From Helicoverpa zea (Eukaryota; Arthropoda; Insecta; Lepidoptera; Noctuidae): a stretch of 64,000 bases of DNA. Below are positions 24,225-39,114 of this stretch, piece after piece (position 1 is the stretch's first letter; the number at the start of each line of letters is the position of its first letter). A program made the translations under genes and the position numbers. The stretch covers positions 13,286,189 through 13,350,188 of the forward strand of contig NC_061455.1 in NCBI RefSeq assembly GCF_022581195.2. Reading direction: 5' to 3'. The notes beneath the pieces were generated by a model. It was not told the DNA's origin, made no database searches, and worked only from the letters and a program-made list of their open reading frames with translations.

Positions 24225-27200
24225 ACAGAGGACAAAATGCTGGTGGAAGATGATGATAGATAGTAATCATGACTTCAAGAGGTCCTAATTTGACTCATGA
24301 GAGACCTACTTATATTGGAACAAGCATCACCATTTTACAAATGATAAGAATGGAACGCAGTAAGTATAACAAGGAATAGAATTTTCAGCAGAAAGAAATT
24401 TCTATTTGAAATAATATAATGAATAAAATCACTCAGTTCATTGACCCAAATACATTTGAAATGTCTAGTAAGGTCTAAGACAAAGCTATCGTCTCTCTAT
24501 TAGCTAAGTAAACGGAGCCACAGAAGAAACCAGCCAACCGTTGTTATTTGACAAAAGACGGATAAAAATGTCCACTGTGCATAATGCAATCAACGCAACT
24601 GGGTGAATACTGACAAAGTGTGAGTAGATCTCAAGTTCCTAAGAACCCCTAAGGATCCCTAAGGATCCGTACCGTTTTCAATATCGAATAACAATTGTTT
24701 GTTGTGTAAAGCTAAGCAAGCTTTTGAACGCTATTTTTTTTTGTATTAAGTAGTTATTTTAGCGGCAAAAATGTAATCATCACCATATCACGGTTCATGA
24801 GTAATGTTCTGGTTATTGACAAACGGACCAACGTGTTAGTCGCGACAAATAGAAAGATAGACATCGGAATCCAAAAAATAGGGTTTTTACTCTTTACGAA
24901 CGGAACTCTAAAAAATACTGATAATACTTCGCAAGTTTCCGACTGAACTTGTTTAAAATATTCAGAGATTCATTTATGAATTTACGCCATGCTTTGGAGT
25001 TCCTGGCTGCGGAAGCTTCCACTCTTCAAAGTTGCATCAGCATCAGGTATTCATGTGTTATCCTTTGTCATTTCGTGCGCATTTTATTTATTTATCCTCC
25101 TGAATAGATGTACGCGCTCATATACATTTTATAGACATGACGAGTCTTTATTAAAACAGGCCTTTCAGAAATGTTGATGATGTTATTCACCCGTGGTCTT
25201 GTCGCCTGCTCAGTTAACCGACTCCGAATAAAGAGGGGGTTCTGTATTTGATTAATGGTTATTTAATTCCTGTTTAAGTACACATTTACATAGACTATGT
25301 AAAATGAGTTTAGTCTAATAAATTATCTTATAGAGGTACATTAAAGTTCAACATCGTTGAGGCTTCTAAAAGTCAAAGTTGATACAACCCACTTATATTA
25401 ATTTCCATATAAAACTAGATATCAAAGAATTATATTTCCTTTTAGTGAAACGAAATTAGAGTTCGGGACTCGCAAAAATTCTACTGGACACTGGTTTTTT
25501 CTGTTAGAAAATAATTCTCATTAGTATTCCGGAGTTTTGGAACTGTGCCCGAGCGGACTGAAAAAACTCCACTTCTATTACACAGGACTGAATTCCGCTG
25601 AAATACGAATCTAGAATAGCGTATACGTTCCATTATAATGAAATGTTAGAAATGGATTTAGAATAATAACTTGTCATATATTATGACAAATCGAAAATAC
25701 TACAATAGATGTAAGTTAGTTTCGATATTCCACAGACATAAATCTCAAGAACAAATGGTTCAGCATGAATAACTTTAATGGTAATAATAAAAGGCGATAT
25801 TATGAAAAACTTGCTCTTTTAGCAGACACAGTTTCTTAAAATTAATTTCATACATAATGCTGTGCTTCGGTAGAACTTCTTTTCACATCTAGGTTGGACT
25901 TTTCAACATTAAATTTTATTAAACGTTGAGCGTTCCTATCTTCTCAATTTTCTTCAGTTTTTCCGCACAAAGGTTAGCGGGATGCGTGAAAAAATATTTA
26001 TAGAATGTTTACTTTTCTTGTGAGATAAAAAATAATTAAGCTCATCTTTGTTAGCGTACCAAATATTCCCTATACAATAATGAAACTTCACTACCAAATT
26101 ACGGGCATAAAAACAAAATAATTTTTCACTTTTATATTTTAGAGTTTGGTAAAGGACACGCATTTTAGCTACCACCGACATGAAGGGTTAAAATAGAACT
26201 CTAACTAAAAATAGAAGCAAACATTTACTCTAAATTATAGTTTACAGCATTCTTATCAATTTAACATCTAAAGGGCTTACAAACTTGGCGCGAGTCCAAA
26301 AGATATATATCGCTGGTAAGCATAAAAAATGCTAGAACTGGAACACTGAAGTACTGAACTCTAGAGACTATAATTACCCATTTGAAGTTAGCCACGAATG
26401 TTGGCCTAGTAACGCAAGTAACCGGTACCTACATTTTGTCTGATTAAACCAGCCTTTGTCTTAACAGTCATTAAAAGATATGCATTGACTATGCAAGTAA
26501 CTAATATTTTCTTTAGTTTTAGAGTTCCCTTTATAAAAGTTAAAAACAGGATTCAATTATTTAGATTCTGTTGTCTCTCTGTGATAGTAAGGTAGCTGAA
26601 ATTCGTACAGATGATGTATATATGTTGCTGAGTTGCTTTAATGACAAATACTATTTATAAAAGGAATGAAAATAATTTTAGGGTACTGCCGTACCTACAA
26701 TACAAAGTTGTTTCTTTTGCCGTTTTATTCTCGATATTAATAATGGTACGGAACCCTTGGTGCGCGAGTCCTTGGTTCTCTTTTTTACTTTTTTCTGTAG
26801 GAAAGAGGTTTTTATCAAATGCCTGGTTACAGTTTGCTGTGGCGGATTTTCTTGCAGTTAATTGAGACTGCGGGTTCGTGATTAAGTTGTAAGTTGATAA
26901 GTTCTATAATAAGCCTTTAATAGATGTCTGTTTTGTAATGAGAATGTTTGTTTGTTTCTGGTGTTTATTTCCATATTGTGAGTACCTAGTGCTCAGCAAT
27001 TATGTGGTGTAGAAATTACATAGGACGAAATATAAATGACAAATACATTAAGTAGGTATCAATGAATGATGATGAATGGTTCTAGACTAAAATTACCTTT
27101 ATGTGCCTTTGGTTACTGAATGAAGTAAAACCTATACGTATAATTAAGTATATGGTTAGTTATTTGCACCAAACTGTAGATCCACATTCACTTTATCAGT

Positions 27201-30200
27201 GTACGAAGGTGCAAGCGTGGTGTTTAATACCCGCTTAAACTTATTAACAAGAACAGCATAGCAACCAAATTTCTACGTCGACAACTATTAAAGCTTACCT
27301 TAATGAAAGCAAAATTCAATTTCCAATCTAATGGCGCAATGAAATAATAATCTCTTCGATAATCTACCTTCAAATTCGCAATTTTTCCTCAGATAAAAGT
27401 AATACATGGTGAGATTTTAATAATAAAATCGTTGGCTAATGGAGCCCATCACTTCGAAGGTATTTTACGTTAAATGTTCAGTATTTTAAGTTCGACACAT
27501 TTCTTCATTAAGCTATCTCTCGGTGGAACGAGTGTTAAGTAATCCTCTACGTAGGTAGTTATTAAATTTCTGATAACTTGTTATTGTATTGCTTTTCAAT
27601 AACTTCTGATTTATATATTTTTTATTAGTTTTTCTGTGTTAAAAGCGAGTATTAAGGTTAATTGTGTACTGCTCGTGAAATATCTCTACCTACACACGTT
27701 GGTTACCTCATTATATTCATGGAAAAAATAACTTAGTTGGTTCTTAAAATAAGAATGTCAAATAGCAACCTACATGACTTTTTTTACTATATCTATTTGG
27801 GTGTCTTTTTTGACGAAGAAGTTTTTGTTACCTATTTTTATTTCCTTTACAATGTTCTTACCAGTATCAAAATATCTACAACACCCAGTTGACTAAAAGC
27901 GGTTTAAAATAGATGTATATTTTCATACCAAAAATAATTACGTGTTTTCTTTCTATTGTCGTTATCATCATCCTTGTGCCGAATAATTTGGGATAAGAAT
28001 AGCATCGTTTTTTTACAAACATTAATATGGCTAATAAGACCTCTTAAGAATTTTCTAACTATACAGCCTTAACTACTTACATTAACAGCTCCTTAAGTTA
28101 AAATGCATGTATGGATAAGCATTTTTAGATTTCACAGAAAATGAAAATAGGTATGTACATCCTTCATTTTATAGCAGCGATTATCATTATAAATATCTCA
28201 AGAGGCTGAACACTTATGTAAATAAATCCAGGCAACTATTACACCTTGATCTACATCGTTTAACGTGGGCTAGACTCAAAGCCAGGCCAATTATACGGCA
28301 ATACCGGCCAGACGCGACAACTTTATAAACGAATAAAGGTTTGGTTTGGCTTTCAGACCAAAATAGTTACGAAATTAAATCGATGTTCAGGAACGTAGAA
28401 TTTTAGTTTTACTGTGCAGGTTTTGTTTGAGTACGAATTTAACTAGAACTGGTTGTTACCTGCAGTTAAACGCATGTACCGATGTAACTGTAACCGAGGA
28501 AGTTCCTAGTAACGGTCCAAATTATTCAATCGTTTCAAAGTTAAAGCTAAAAATATAAAGTTACAAACACAAAAGGTAATATGAGGTAACCTATTGGTTG
28601 CCAATGTTATATTTTCCAAAAGGTTGGTTGTTGTGATATTTTCTGCACTTTGTTACGAGTGCACTGTATTGTCGACTTTATCTAAACACTGATCATAAAA
28701 TGTTGTACACGTTGAGGTAGGTCAACTGAATTTTGAAAAACTTGTTACGTTTATTTTAGGAGTATCATTTTCTGCGGTTATTCTGGTGTAACGGAGTTTA
28801 TACACGTCTTTCTTGAAATTGTATTGAGATACTCTTAAACATTGCTTATTTGTGGTGTAGTTATGAACATATGTTTAGACTTCTAAAGAAAGTGTGACTC
28901 TTGAGTCTGTTTTGGTGTTTCTTCTCAAGGTCGGATAGGAAATACCGACTTCATCTCGCTTTTAATAAAAATTGTGATAGTGTTGTTTTCAATTTATTTG
29001 CAAAATTAATATAATTTATTTAATAACACATAAAGGTAAGTAAATTGAAAAAAAAAAGCTTAATTACCAATGCAATAAACGAAACAAAAAATTGTACATT
29101 TTCAGCTGCCCTTTAAATTCACCTTACACTATCGTAAAATGAAGCGAATCTACGTTAACCGGTAAATAAATCGTGGCTACAGTTCCTCCAGCGATTACTG
29201 ATAAACTTTAACGATACACGCAAATGGTTTAACTCATTGGTTTATTTTACAACGTAGTTAAAATAAGAATTTAATTTAAAATGGGCTAGTTTTAATACTT
29301 TGGTAGAGATATATGAAGAAATTTCGTATATCGACTAGACATAATTATCGCTCAAATATTAGGAGAAAATCGACTACTAGGTACCTGCAATTGCCCATTT
29401 CTAAATTAGCACCTGTGAGAACTAAGAGTGAAAAAATATATTGGCATTAAAACATGTAAAATGGCAATTAATAAAATACCTTTAGATGGAACATACGTAC
29501 CTTTATTCTTCTTGATAACTTCATCATTTCATATGCAAGTTAACGTTTTCATCGAAAACCCAATTTAACTCAATATTCATACAAAAAGTCCACTTAATAT
29601 GAGACCCCATCTAAACCGAATGCTATCACTATACTTTAACGTGCACTGCATCGAATTTAAACGAGTTTAGCGCATTCGAACAACAAACACGTAACTGCAA
29701 GATGATGCAATTGTACTAAAAAGGGATATCAAAAGAAAGCTCAACAATTTTTTATCAAAGAAAATCTCAAATCTACTCTTTTAAAAGGTTTAAAATGTGG
29801 TATTAGACAAGCGAGGCACGCACGGCTGTCTCGTAAGTATCATCAAGTTTTTATCCATCATACTTTATTCTAGACGCGCGTTCCAATGCTGCTCTCACAT
29901 TTTATATTCTATTTATTTCATTACTTACATTCGTTGCCTTCAGCACTTTAAATATCTTCATGACTGTCTTTCCTCAAAATGTTGGGCAAAGATAAACTTC
30001 TAGTTTCATCATTCACATATTTTTTTTTTAAATTTAGCTTCTGTTGTCCCACTGCTGACCACAAGCATCCCGGATAAGTCAAATCCATTGTCTAAAATTA
30101 ACTATTAAAATCTACAGGTTCTGAGTAGCTTTTACGAGATTCTCCATTGCCGATTTTCTTTTGCCCGATGGAGGAAACTTAAATCAAGACAAATTTTGAA

Positions 30201-33124
30201 TAAAAAGATTCGGTTATAGAATACCCAGTAGACAATATTCCATGGGTTTCGATTGATTAAATAATTGACTGCAATTTTGAAATTGGCTAGAAATATCCTA
30301 CCTGATTTTGCTTTCAGACATAGGTACCACCAAGGACTTATAGACAATTGATTAGTACAAAACAAATTAAAGGCTTCCATATAATAGGTATCCCATCTTA
30401 ACGTTATTTTTGTCAGCTTAACTGTGACAGTTAAAGTTAGTCGTCGCACGTTACCCATCATTACTATTCAGAAGCGATTTTTTCAACTCGTACAAACTCA
30501 AAGAAATCTTCCTAATGCATTTTTAATGCCTTCATCTGGAGTTGTAGCATCTGTCTGTATATTGAATTGGTATAAAACTGTTTCCTTCAGCTAGTTATGC
30601 TTTGTATTCTAGTTTTTTTTTTTTTGTATTGTATTCATGTTTAATGGAAATGGTGGTTAGTGATATTTTGAATCTCGTTGTGTCGCTGATATCTTTACTT
30701 TTATGTGATTTAGGGTAATGTTTTTAGTGCTATGTTTTGATATTTTTCAAAACATTTGACTGATGGGAATATATTATTAGAACTGCTCTTATGTCAACTG
30801 TCCATGCACACAACAACTAACCCGAAACTATTTTGGTTCGATTCTCGAACGAGACAACCAAACCTGAACTATGTAGCGCAGCAGTCGATGCTACCGAACA
30901 CTGTTTCACTAGTCACACACAACGTAAAAAGACATAGGTAATTAAAAAGGAAAAGAAGTCTAAACATAAATTGTTATTGAGGATTCGAGGAAAAATCTTA
31001 TTTACTTAAACATTAAAATAACATTCAAAGAAACTGGTTTGCTTATACAATGTTTACATAGCAAACAAAAACAGTACCGAGAAACATTGATTCTTACGAC
31101 AAAATATTTCTCCCAAAATCAAATTCATATCCCAATCCAGTAATTTGATATTTTGATAACCCAATTTAGTTTACCACTCACCAAAAGAACAAAATATATT
31201 TTAGCTAAAAGTACCTACAGATTTGCTCATAACACTTATTTTTTCCTAAAATAATCCATCATTTCTACGTGAAATAATCTGAGGAACTAGGAACGCGTTT
31301 TAGCCAAGCTCCGGTGTTGTACATGTAAACTTAAAATCGTGTATTCCGGGCTGCTGTAGGTAAAAGAAAACGCCTATTCCATCTTCCTGCTACATTATGT
31401 ATGGCAGCAGTTAAAAACGAAAGCAGTTTCGTATTTTCCTTCCAACACCTTCCGTTCATCAACCTTTCATCGATTTTGTCGCGTTTTATCTCGCAAGCAA
31501 ATCTAAACTTTACACTCTTGAAAATAAAGCTCATGTTTATTTAATAAATTTTGTTTGTTAAGCAGTTCGTGCTCTATCTAAATGAAATAGGCTTAAAAAG
31601 TAAGCCCTAAATTACAGAGCTATTCAACAGTTTAGATTAAACTGACCACTTAACATGTAAACAGATTTGCAACATTTTCAAGGTTCAACTCTAAAGTGGG
31701 TAGTTTATTACTGTAACCATAACTAGCATAAGTTGAACCCTGTTAGTTACCTCATAACTGTAGAATTTAAGTATTAAGAATCAATTATGGAATGGAAAAT
31801 GGAGCAACGAATTAATTAATGCATAAAATTCGAAAGATAAATTTGAGTTAACCTCAGTTTAAAGGAAGATAATTAATTTTCTTCCAAATTGAGGATAAAA
31901 GATAAATATAAAATTGATATTTTTCTTTTAACGGGCATCGGTGTCAGTTCGACATTCCAAAATTAAATAAGTTGGCATTATGTATGCTTTTCTTTACAAC
32001 GTAAGTGAACGCCGAAACTCAAACGTTTTGACTAATATGACCTAAAATAGCATAGCCTTTAAGTATCTATTTTATAAATGAGGCGAAAACACACACTTTA
32101 TATACTTATATCATAATTCTGCAACACCATCAAAATCTAACATCATTATATTAACAACAATCCTTAATTTCAGTACAAATTATAATCCCAACCTTCCTTT
32201 GATTTCCTAACAATATGAGAATCTTCAATGAAATATTTTAAATCTAAAACGGGAAGCAAATTCCTCGTTGTAAGTAAAACGTAATCCGTAAAATGATTGT
32301 TGCTTAATGAATTGATTATTGTACATGCTTTTGTGCTCGGGGGAAGTCTGGCCTCCATGCACCCCCTTGCACCCCCATTTCTTCCCCTTATACCATTTAT
32401 TCTCTAAACTTGAGACCCCCACTTGATTTTAATCACATCTTGTGGGGTCACTGGCTAATGGCGGCAAGGATTTGTTTTCCAATTTTAATTTTTGATTTGT
32501 TTGGTTTGTGATTAGGAGTTTTAAGTGAAACTAATTCTTATCTGTAATATTCATACACCACATCCACTAAAATTCGGTCAATTAGTCCATATAAATTGAT
32601 GTCAACAAACGAATGTTCCATCTTCAACTGGTAAGAAAAACAAAAAAGAAAATCTATGAATAATTTCAATTTAGGCGAATGTTGTGGTATAGATAAAATC
32701 GGTCGGTATTTAAAGTTTTTTTAACTTATAATATCTTAAACCGATCAAAATATAAACATCAAACGAAAAACTAGTTTTATAAACGTTACTAAATCGACTT
32801 AACTTGTCAACTTTAGGCTATTTTACAGTAAACACGCAAAGCCTATTAGTTGAACAAAAAATAACGTTTTTCCTAGAAGTTATTTTTCAAAGTTGAGCAT
32901 GCTTATCTAGGATTACATCCTGATTGAATTGCCAATCAGTATCGAATGTTATCGAGATGTACTCGTTATCAGCAATCGCTCAGCCAATAAGAGCTTCTAT
33001 TACGAGTTAGAGTTTATCGATAATACTTAGTAACTCTAGGTCTTGCGAAATTTGCCTGGAAAATCCCTAGACTTTATCAAAATGTCAAGGGGCAATTTTC
33101 CCATTTTTCGTATATATATTTTTT
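24225..33124. other. Long anonymous non-coding stretch
   Basis: About 9 kb without a supportable gene. A short SINE family B tail remnant may sit at 27208-27240 (GGTGCAAGCGTGGTGTTTAA). A poly-T run of 14 near 30613 could be an old retro-tail on the minus strand. ORFs up to 109 codons match nothing and look like chance. Confidence 0.5.
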
Positions 33125-33366
33125 TTCACATACAGAGAATGAATGAGCGTTAATCACCATACTTGCGCGATGGCGTTTAGACTTTTCAAGTCAAACTGGA
33201 CTTTAAACCTCAACGATGTTATTCTTCCCCTTTAGTCATTATACGTGTTCAAATACAGAAAGCATGTATTGTCTTTATAAATATTATTTTCGTACTTTCC
33301 TGGCCGGGAACCGAACCCACACATTTGTATTTAAGAGGTAGTTAATTTAATCACTGGGCCAAAAAA
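33125..33366 (-). mobile_element. tRNA-derived SINE, family B, nearly complete copy
   Basis: Read on the minus strand it begins with the A-box-like TGGCCCAGTGA (33351-33361) and the B-box-like GGTTCGGTTCC (33307-33317). A body follows with GAATAACATCGTTGAGG and the family B 3' module GCAAGTATGGTGATTAACGC, ending near ATTCTCTGTATGTG. This links the family B 3' module to a tRNA-like head. Divergence from the 24008 copy is substantial, so it is old. Confidence 0.75.
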
Positions 33367-34394
33367 CTTCTAAAACCAAAATTGCTATCATCGCTAAAAT
33401 ATATTAAAAAGGATTATATACAGCGACAGAATATTTGCACTACTTTTGAAACATAGCATTATTATATAAAAACAACATAGCTATCAAAATGTTTGCATTG
33501 AATTGTATTTGAAAAAAAATCTACCAACGTGTTGTGCTAACTAATGAAAAATACTAGCATTGTTTCATCGAATTCCTCTGTACATACATATCAGTTTAGT
33601 TTCATTGTTTTTGAATTTTAATTGTATTTGTTAGAATTCAAGTTATTTTATGTTATCTAGCCGATTGATTGCTGTCGATAACCGCTCTTTACAATCAATC
33701 AATTTGAGTTTTTATGAGTTCTGAGAAATATAGAAACAAATAACTTCGATATGGATTTTAAATATAAATATATGATTGTGGTTGGACGCTGCTTTTCACG
33801 AGATTTTCTGTTAATCGATTGGATAGGTTTATGTTTAGGAATAGACGTCTTAAGGCTGACATGATGATAACAATAGGTTTGACTAGAATGTTTGTCCATA
33901 TTTTTCAAATAATCTGGAGAAGATATTTTTTCAAAATCTTAAGACACTTCTAGAGTTACAAATAAAATTTCAAATAGGTAAGTTCTTATAATTCTCATTG
34001 ATCTAATTCCATTAGGTTCGAAGAAAACGTGCTCAGTTCCGTAACCATGGCAACTGGAGGCAGTCACCCCAAAAATTCGGGCTAGCCGTGGCTATTACAT
34101 ATTTCATGAGTGAATTTATATCCTATAGCTATTACAATTCCTCAGGGACTTTAGGAAAATTAAAAGAAGAAAAATTTGTTCTAGTGCGGTAGGTGTGTGT
34201 GGTGGGTCAAACTTTGATTGAAGTCTTACATCAAAAGTTTTAGGTTTAAAAAGTATGTCATTTCTGTTATTTGGTGTTCTGTTATTGTAACTATCTCTTA
34301 TCTCTTAACTATGGTATCTTGCTTAAGACCTCTGCGATTTGTGCTGGTCTAGAATGTTTTTAATTTTTTTGGACTAATGTAAAGTAAATAGTTT

Positions 34395-34490
34395 TGCTGC
34401 CCGTACCGGTAAAAAAATATAGCATAAGTTACTATGGAAGTATGTAGCTTTCCGTATTTTTGGAGTCTTTAATTACAAACAAATACACAA
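34395..34490 (-). repeat. Decayed copy of the 1921-2123 Helitron-like repeat
   Basis: The reverse complement reads TTTGTTTGTAATTAAAGACTC, then GAAAGCTACATACTTCCATAG, AACTTATGCTATATTTTTTTA and CGGTACGGGCAG. These are in the same order as the plus-strand repeat at 1921-2123 but with many substitutions. Confidence 0.55.
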
Positions 34491-37019
34491 AAAAATATTT
34501 CCTCTTCATTACATCGGTTCATTAAAATGCATCATATCCATAATTATGCAACGATCTCCATTGAAAAAAAAACCGCCCGAACAAAAGCCGATGTAAATAT
34601 CAAAAGCCTACCTTTGACTCATATAACCCACATGACTGTTATACAAAGCCGCTTTTATAATCAAACATTCAGAAAACAAAAAAGTATTTAAAAAAACCCC
34701 GGGTACGTCCAAACGAAGTCATTTGTTTGGTTTTAGGCTTACGGACCCAGTTACGACTGATGACAATGAATGTAAATACAAGTATTTTATTTTCATTCGT
34801 CAGGAGCTTGGATTTGACATTTTTTTTGTACATAAACAAATGTTTTATGGTCCAGTAAAATTTTACGATTTATCGAAATTCGTTAAAACGCGTTTTCTGG
34901 CAACGTTTTATTGGATAGAAGTAAGCTTTCCGAAAAAGTTTCGAGGGTCAGGATCAACTGAAATAACAGCTATTTGCTGGTGGGAAATATATTTTTAATT
35001 CTGGGATCCGTTTAATAATATCACCCCTATTGCGTTTTACAAAAGTCATTCGCTTTTGATCAAGAATTTGCTGCATGCGCTACGCAATTTACTACGCCGT
35101 AGCCGTACCGTAGCACAGTCACCAGTGCTACGAAAGCGTAGTCTTCACTCTCTTGATATCATGTACATGTTTGTTGATCGAGCACAATCATCTTGTTAAA
35201 AACAAAAAAATCTGAACAAGCAAAATTGAACTCAATGTTGACCGTATAAAGTACACAAACACTAGCAGACGGTACACATTTCGTACAGTAACGAGTTTGG
35301 AGGACTCTCAATGATTAGTTTAGGGAATATACAAGAACTGTTCGGGTAAGTCGCTAATCCCACTAGGTCAATTTAATACTTTGTTTTTGTTGACTGTTTT
35401 ATTCATAATATAAATTGCTTTGATAATCCTGCCTGTCTGTGTCGTGTATGTTTTGATTATTAATGGGCTGGTTCTTTATTTCAATAAAAAATATAAAGTG
35501 GTTATTAACAGGTGAAGTTAGGTGTTAAACGCTCATTTCTGTTTTTTTTATAAAAGTCCTATGTAGTTTCATTCCGCTAAATTAATTGGAATACTTATCA
35601 AGGATTTGATTCAAACACTAAAGTTTTGAATAAAAGGTATTATATTCAACATTTTTTTAAACTTTGTTTTGAAGTACACATAATAATTCTAACATGAATA
35701 ATTAAAAGAACACAAAGTAAAACATAGAGCGTATCAGCTGTAAAGATAATACTGTTATTTTCAACCTTCCTATATTTAACACTTTTAAGCCTCCTAACTT
35801 TCAAAACGTGAGTAAATTGACGTCACAGGAGCTGAACAACGTTTTGAGGAAGAATTATAAGTTTGTGAGGTTGTTCCGTATGTATTTTGATAGGAAATAT
35901 TATAATATAGTATGGAATTATAAAGTATAATTTTTAATTTTGAAGACTAGGTTTATTTAGATTTGGGTTTAAAACCTTGTCAAATAATGCTGGATAAAGG
36001 AATTCTTTGTGTCTTTTTACGATAAAATAATTTGAAGAGGTCGAAATGTACCATTCTCAAAGGCCCTTAACTTCACATACGCATGTCATAATGCATCTAT
36101 TCAATATCTTGTAATGTCTGTTGGTATCAAGAACATAAATATTTTGACACAAGTTATAAAATAACACTGACATGAGATCCTTACAATGTATTCTTCTAGT
36201 TCCATATATTACATGTTACACAAAAACTTAACAGTTAAAATATGTAAATGTGCATAGAGAACCGCTTGATATAAACACTAACGGCTAAACTTAGTGCACA
36301 TTCTTCTTGAAGCTCTTAAACTAGCGTAATGTTATACATAAATAACGTCTGCTTTATGCCTAGCTCCTAAACTAGGATGACTTTATTTTTGTACGCGGTT
36401 TGTTTTAACAGCAAAGTACGAAAAACTAAGAATTCTATTAAAATTCACCATAGTAGGTAACATCAGTTTTAACATAAAACAATACAAAGCGAACAGTTAT
36501 CTAGCCTTTAAAAAAGTGATACTTTAGTTAGGGTATACTATTTTAATATGTACATAACTGATACATACTGAAATGCAGCTTAGATAAAATCAAGCATAGT
36601 TAACAAGGTTCCCACCCAGAAATACCTAAGGTAAAATTAAATGAGCTTAATATTCTCCCCCCGATCCAAAACAGGATATTTAAATGGAGATTTTGATGAA
36701 CTTAAAATCAGCCACATCAACAACTTTTAAGGCCTCTTCAACATTGTTCGGGGCTTATTTTTCTCCCTAAGTCAGGAATAAAAATATGTAGGTCATCGAA
36801 CACGCCCTCTGCCTTAAACTTGCATTTCTCATTTCACTTTATATACTCCCCGAGGGTATTATAAAACAATTTGTATCGAACTCGCCTTAACTCCTAAAGA
36901 TTGGCGCATTTTAAGGGTGTAGAATAATTTTGAAAAATAAAGCGGGGAAACTTATGTTTGCTCGGAGATGAGGTACAAAAACAATTGAGGCAAAAACAAG
37001 TTCGGGAAATTTGGCTCCA
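34491..37019. other. Non-coding DNA with a TACG-rich repeat
   Basis: No gene seen. At 35075-35150 there is a TACG-rich block with internal inverted symmetry (CTACGCCGTAGC and similar), related in reverse orientation to 16297-16345. Confidence 0.45.
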
Positions 37020-37021
37020 AG

Positions 37022-37165
37022 GTTGTATGTCTGTTACCCTTTCACACAAAAACAACTCGATGGATGTTGATGGAACTTAGCAGTAAGATAGCCTATAACA
37101 CAGAATAACATGTAGGCTACTTTTTATCTATGAGCAAAAAGCAGTTCTCTCTGCATCATGAACAA
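37022..37165 (+). repeat. Decayed Helitron/non-autonomous repeat fragment
   Basis: The order ACTCGATGGATGTTGATGGA, then AGATAGCCTATAACACAG and TGTAGGCTACTTTTTATC resembles the internal part of common lepidopteran repeats (a target-like aaccgattttgatg segment followed by ATAGGCTACTTTTTATCC). The ends are too decayed to locate. Confidence 0.4.
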
Positions 37166-37499
37166 ACAGACATGCGAGTTAAACCTCTCAAATAGACCAT
37201 GTCCCATCATGTCAGCTAAAAGAAAACGAATGTTTATACCTATACTAAATAGCATCTAAACAACCAAGATTAAAACAATACATCATTGTTAGAAACATTT
37301 CAAAGTATTTTATAGACGTGCAACGCAGCATCAGGCAGCGAGCCAACCGTCTATAGTTAAGACATTATGCAGTAAAACCGATATATTACGGCGAATTTAT
37401 GTTTGTTCCTCAAATGAAGGTATGCCTTGTATTGCTCACATAAATTAAATGTAGACAGCTATGTACGATTTGGAACAATTAATAACTGAAGTCTTAGTA

Positions 37500-37645
37500 A
37501 GAGGTATTGGGAGGCTCGAGTAACTGGGTTGAGGGGGTCAGTTAAGCAGTAAGGTAGGCGCTCCATATAAAACATTTATACTTAGCTACATTTGGATAGA
37601 TTGGAAACTGACCCTAACATATTAGCCAAAAAACTAGGCAGATGA
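37500..37645 (+). mobile_element. SINE family A, decayed 3' part
   Basis: It shares with the full copy, in order: GAGTAACTGGGTTGAGG, GGTCAGTTAAGCAGTAAGG, AGCTACATTTGGATAGATTGG and a CAACAT-like/CAGATGATC end. Heavy substitution indicates an old copy, and the tRNA-like head is missing. Confidence 0.65.
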
Positions 37646-38337
37646 TCAACCAAAGAGAAATAACTGATATGTGGATGAATTAGTTTTGTGTTATTTCAAA
37701 TAAGGATTCAATTTCACTACAAATGGAGATTCTTTTGTAGATGAATGGAATCGGCATACGTATACTAATAAAGAAGGAAACAGTGATCTTTTTCTAGATT
37801 ATCTTTCGCTAGATTTCCGTAATAAATCTTATTTGCAGTTTATCTCTATCACTAACATCTACAGAGCTTCATCAAAGTAAACAAAGTCTAAAAACACTTA
37901 AAAGTAAGAAAAAAGCTCTATCTAATTTCCTATATTTGTTCGAGCAAACAACTAGAGAACGCTATTTTCTTACAGTACTGGAATTTGTTTATTTTTTCCA
38001 GAAATTCATGAAAGTACCGCTGTTTTGGGTTCCGCGATACGGAATTCCTGTTGGCAAGACAAGTTTATTTGTTTGAAAAGTACGAATGGAGGCTTTGCTT
38101 AGTATAATGGTTAATAAAAAAATATATCTCGACCCTCTGAAAGGCCTTTGAAATGAATACGAATTTTGCACACAGCAAAAGCTGTGGTTTATATGACACA
38201 TGGCTAATTTGTCTACATGGGTTTCAACTGCAAGATGAAATTATCATTTTACTACTAAGATAAACTCCGCTAAGGTGACGATTTATCCAATTTTATCCAA
38301 TTTACAATAAATATTTTTTGTCGTCGGCCTTTGCATC

Positions 38338-38446
38338 GTTACTACTGAACACAGATAGAGATCGTCTCACATAGAGAAGGATTCACCACGCTTGCTCAAT
38401 GCCGGTCGGTGATTTGAGACACTATAGATCAGGTTTCCGAGAAAGA
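38338..38446 (-). mobile_element. SINE family B, decayed 3' part
   Basis: The reverse complement contains CGGAAACCTGATCTATAGTG, AAATCACCGACCGGCATTGA and GCAAGCGTGGTGAATCCTTC, which align to the 3' module of the 24008-24214 copy. Confidence 0.7.
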
Positions 38447-39114
38447 AAAAACAACTTTACTTACATCAATACAAAAAACCAATAACAAACCTCGTAGAAA
38501 AGAGAAAGCCTTCATAAAATGTATCCCTTACTTCAGAAAAAAGCGCTATATAGCAAACATTTAAAATGTCATCCATCGAAAAATCTGCCAATAGAGAGTG
38601 AACGGCACGTGACGGTATCAAATCGTAGCGAACGCTAAAAACTTAGTTGGCGCCATACAACATACGTCGCGAAATAGTTTCCAAAATACCGGCATACGCG
38701 TAACTGGTCCTTTTTGCGTATGACACTACGCCTGTGACATCTAAGCTAAAAGTGCAGGATTTTTGAGCTTTCATTTAAAACAGTACCCAGTAAATATTAT
38801 AAATTGTGGCATCGTGATATCCTAATTTAAAGTCAAGTCTTGTTTTTTGATTTTTAACCGATTTCCCAAAACGGAGGCGGTTCTCACTACCTCGGAATGT
38901 TTTTTTTTCTAGCAAATACTTTTCTACTGATACCAATGTCCCAAAGGAACTCATTTTATATTCTGAATCAATCCAAAACATAGACACATAATATAATATG
39001 CTCTACAATCATTCGCAACCACCAACCAAGTATATCATGAACAATTTTGAGAAGTGCATACTTCAGAAACAACCATACAAAAACAATCAAAGTGACATTT
39101 CACTTGCCATGGTA

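Noticed and set aside
30132..30461. A 109-codon minus-strand frame
   Set aside because: Low-complexity hydrophobic translation without any recognised domain or conserved start context.
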